NCBI GenBank assembly: GCA_942490645.1
Contig: CALNXN010000002.1
Coordinates: 1 to 64,000 of the forward strand
Length of the DNA: 64,000 nucleotides
DNA from: CALNXN01 sp942490645
GTDB lineage: Bacteria > Pseudomonadota > Alphaproteobacteria > Rhodobacterales > Rhodobacteraceae
Direction of reading: 5' to 3'
Shown: piece after piece, positions 63,061-64,000 of the stretch
Layout of the letters: every line of letters starts with the position of its first letter
How positions within the stretch are numbered: position 1 is the first letter of the stretch
Translations under genes and position numbers: made by a program
Notes under the pieces: generated by a model
Seen by the model: only the letters and a program-made list of their open reading frames with translations
Databases searched by the model: none
What the model was told of the DNA's origin: nothing

Positions 63061-63954
63061 ATGCGAGACGACCCAATTCGTCCACTCCACCAAAGCAGCC
63101 CGACAGGGGTGGGAATATCTGCGCGCGACGTAACTGTAACCTACCGCAACGGTCACACCGCCTTGTGGAACGCCAGTTTTGAAATTCCACGCGGCACCGT
63201 CACCGCCTTGGTTGGGGTGAACGGCGCGGGAAAATCCACGCTTTTCAAGGCCATAATGGGGTTTGTTCCTGCCGCACAAGGCACCATCGAAATCTTGGGA
63301 ATGGGCGTGCGCGAAGCATTGGCGCAAAATCTCGTGGCCTATGTGCCGCAATCCGAAGACGTGGATTGGGCCTTCCCGGTGCTGGTTGAAGATGTCGTCA
63401 TGATGGGCCGTTATGGGCGCATGGGATTCCTGCGCCGTCCACGCGCTGCTGATCATGCTGCGGTTCAAGATGCGCTGGAACGCGTGAACATGCAGGATTT
63501 CCGGCATCGCCAGATCGGCGAATTATCCGGCGGGCAACGCAAACGCGTGTTTCTGGCCCGTTCGCTGGCGCAGGACGGACAAGTCATTTTGCTCGATGAG
63601 CCCTTTACCGGCGTCGATGTCAAAACCGAAGAGCAGATCATCGCCCTTTTGCGTGAATTGCGTGACGAAGGCCGCGTGATGCTCGTGTCCACCCACAACC
63701 TCGGCTCTGTGCCGGAGTTTTGCGATCGTACCATTCTGGTCAAAGGCACCGTGCTGAGCCACGGGCCCACAGAAACCACATTCACCCGCGAAAATCTGGA
63801 AAAGGCCTTTGGCGGTGTCCTGCGCCACTTCACGCTGAGCGGTTCGACGCTGCACGATGACGAAGACGCGCGGCAAGTTACGATCCTGACGGACGATGAA
63901 CGCCCGTTTGTCCAATACGGCGAGAAAACCCAACGCACCGAGGAACAAGAGTGA
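63061..63954 (+). CDS. sitB: SitB-type manganese ABC transporter ATPase
   Basis: This 297-residue ATPase shows Walker A GVNGAGKST, Q-loop VPQSEDVDW, signature LSGGQRKRVFLAR, Walker B VILLDEPFTGVD and the switch His in LVSTHNLG. It starts at MRDDPIRPLHQSSPTG. An acidic, hydrophilic C-terminal tail of about 30 residues follows the ATPase fold. Its stop overlaps the start of sitC (GTGA), which indicates translational coupling. Confidence 0.93.
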   Translation: MRDDPIRPLHQSSPTGVGISARDVTVTYRNGHTALWNASFEIPRGTVTALVGVNGAGKSTLFKAIMGFVPAAQGTIEILGMGVREALAQNLVAYVPQSEDVDWAFPVLVEDVVMMGRYGRMGFLRRPRAADHAAVQDALERVNMQDFRHRQIGELSGGQRKRVFLARSLAQDGQVILLDEPFTGVDVKTEEQIIALLRELRDEGRVMLVSTHNLGSVPEFCDRTILVKGTVLSHGPTETTFTRENLEKAFGGVLRHFTLSGSTLHDDEDARQVTILTDDERPFVQYGEKTQRTEEQE

Positions 63955-64000
63955 TCAACCAACTGCTGGAACCCTTTGGATACGGCTACATGGTGAACGC
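63951..64000 (+). CDS. sitC: SitC-type permease, 5' end only
   Basis: A GTG overlapping the sitB stop opens a frame reading MINQLLEPFGYGYMVN, typical of the first residues of manganese/zinc ABC permeases. The window ends after 16 codons, so the rest is not seen. Confidence 0.8.
   Translation, partial: MINQLLEPFGYGYMVN

Overview
The window reads as two unrelated genomic blocks joined near position 17,560. Bases 1 to about 17,560 look gammaproteobacterial. I lean towards a purple-sulfur-bacterium-like (Chromatiales) source, but only from general resemblance. Bases from about 17,600 to the end look like a roseobacter-type alphaproteobacterium (Rhodobacterales). The basis is a complete sox operon in the Paracoccus/roseobacter order, an ALAS-type hemA, a TAXI-type TRAP transporter and a sitABC locus behind Mur-box-like sites. 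The change falls inside two broken genes, a phosphoribosyltransferase and a DUF11 repeat protein. A chimeric assembly, for example from a mixed culture or metagenome, is the simplest explanation. Several genes on both sides carry one-base frameshifts, some in short G/C homopolymers, so sequence error is likely in places.

Left block: an RloA-type AAA ATPase is followed by a truncated rloB-like start and the tail of an IS91-like transposase. Then comes a large minus-strand tellurite-resistance-type (Ter) stress locus. Read in its own direction it encodes TerB, three von Willebrand A proteins (the last with a C-terminal zinc ribbon), a PP2C phosphatase, a protein kinase with a zinc ribbon, a fused TerD-TerD-TerA protein, two TerD proteins, PgpA and a P-type Ca2+-type ATPase. 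The VWA-phosphatase-kinase set matches the TerY-P signalling triad. A divergent Ter-linked phosphoribosyltransferase starts at 16,789 and runs into the junction. Short palindromic and tandem repeats sit in the gaps between the ter genes.

Right block: a frameshifted giant DUF11 protein precedes an intact 1206-residue outer-membrane beta-barrel protein (17.6-26.6 kb). The thiosulfate-oxidation region (27.1-43.7 kb) holds two metallo-beta-lactamase-fold proteins (the second SoxH-like), two SoxT-like YeeE/YedE transporters, hemA, a DUF302 protein, soxF-E-D-C-B-A-Z-Y-X-W-V on the minus strand and soxS-soxR on the plus strand. Three AT-rich sites sharing a TATTG(A/T)ATGT core lie in front of soxB, soxX and soxV/soxS and are candidate SoxR operators.

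A catabolic region follows (43.7-56.7 kb): TAXI-TRAP importer, acyl-CoA ligase, ThDP enzyme, deacetylase-family amidohydrolase, GntR regulator, ferredoxin, glutamine-synthetase-like ligase, a broken cytochrome P450, a class I glutamine amidotransferase and a class IV aminotransferase. Together they suggest uptake and breakdown of an unidentified amine- or carboxylate-bearing compound, possibly through gamma-glutamylated intermediates. The end of the window has an SBP56/methanethiol-oxidase-type protein with a small membrane protein, two divergent FAD oxidoreductases, and sitA-sitB plus the first codons of sitC for manganese uptake. No tRNA, rRNA or CRISPR array was recognised.
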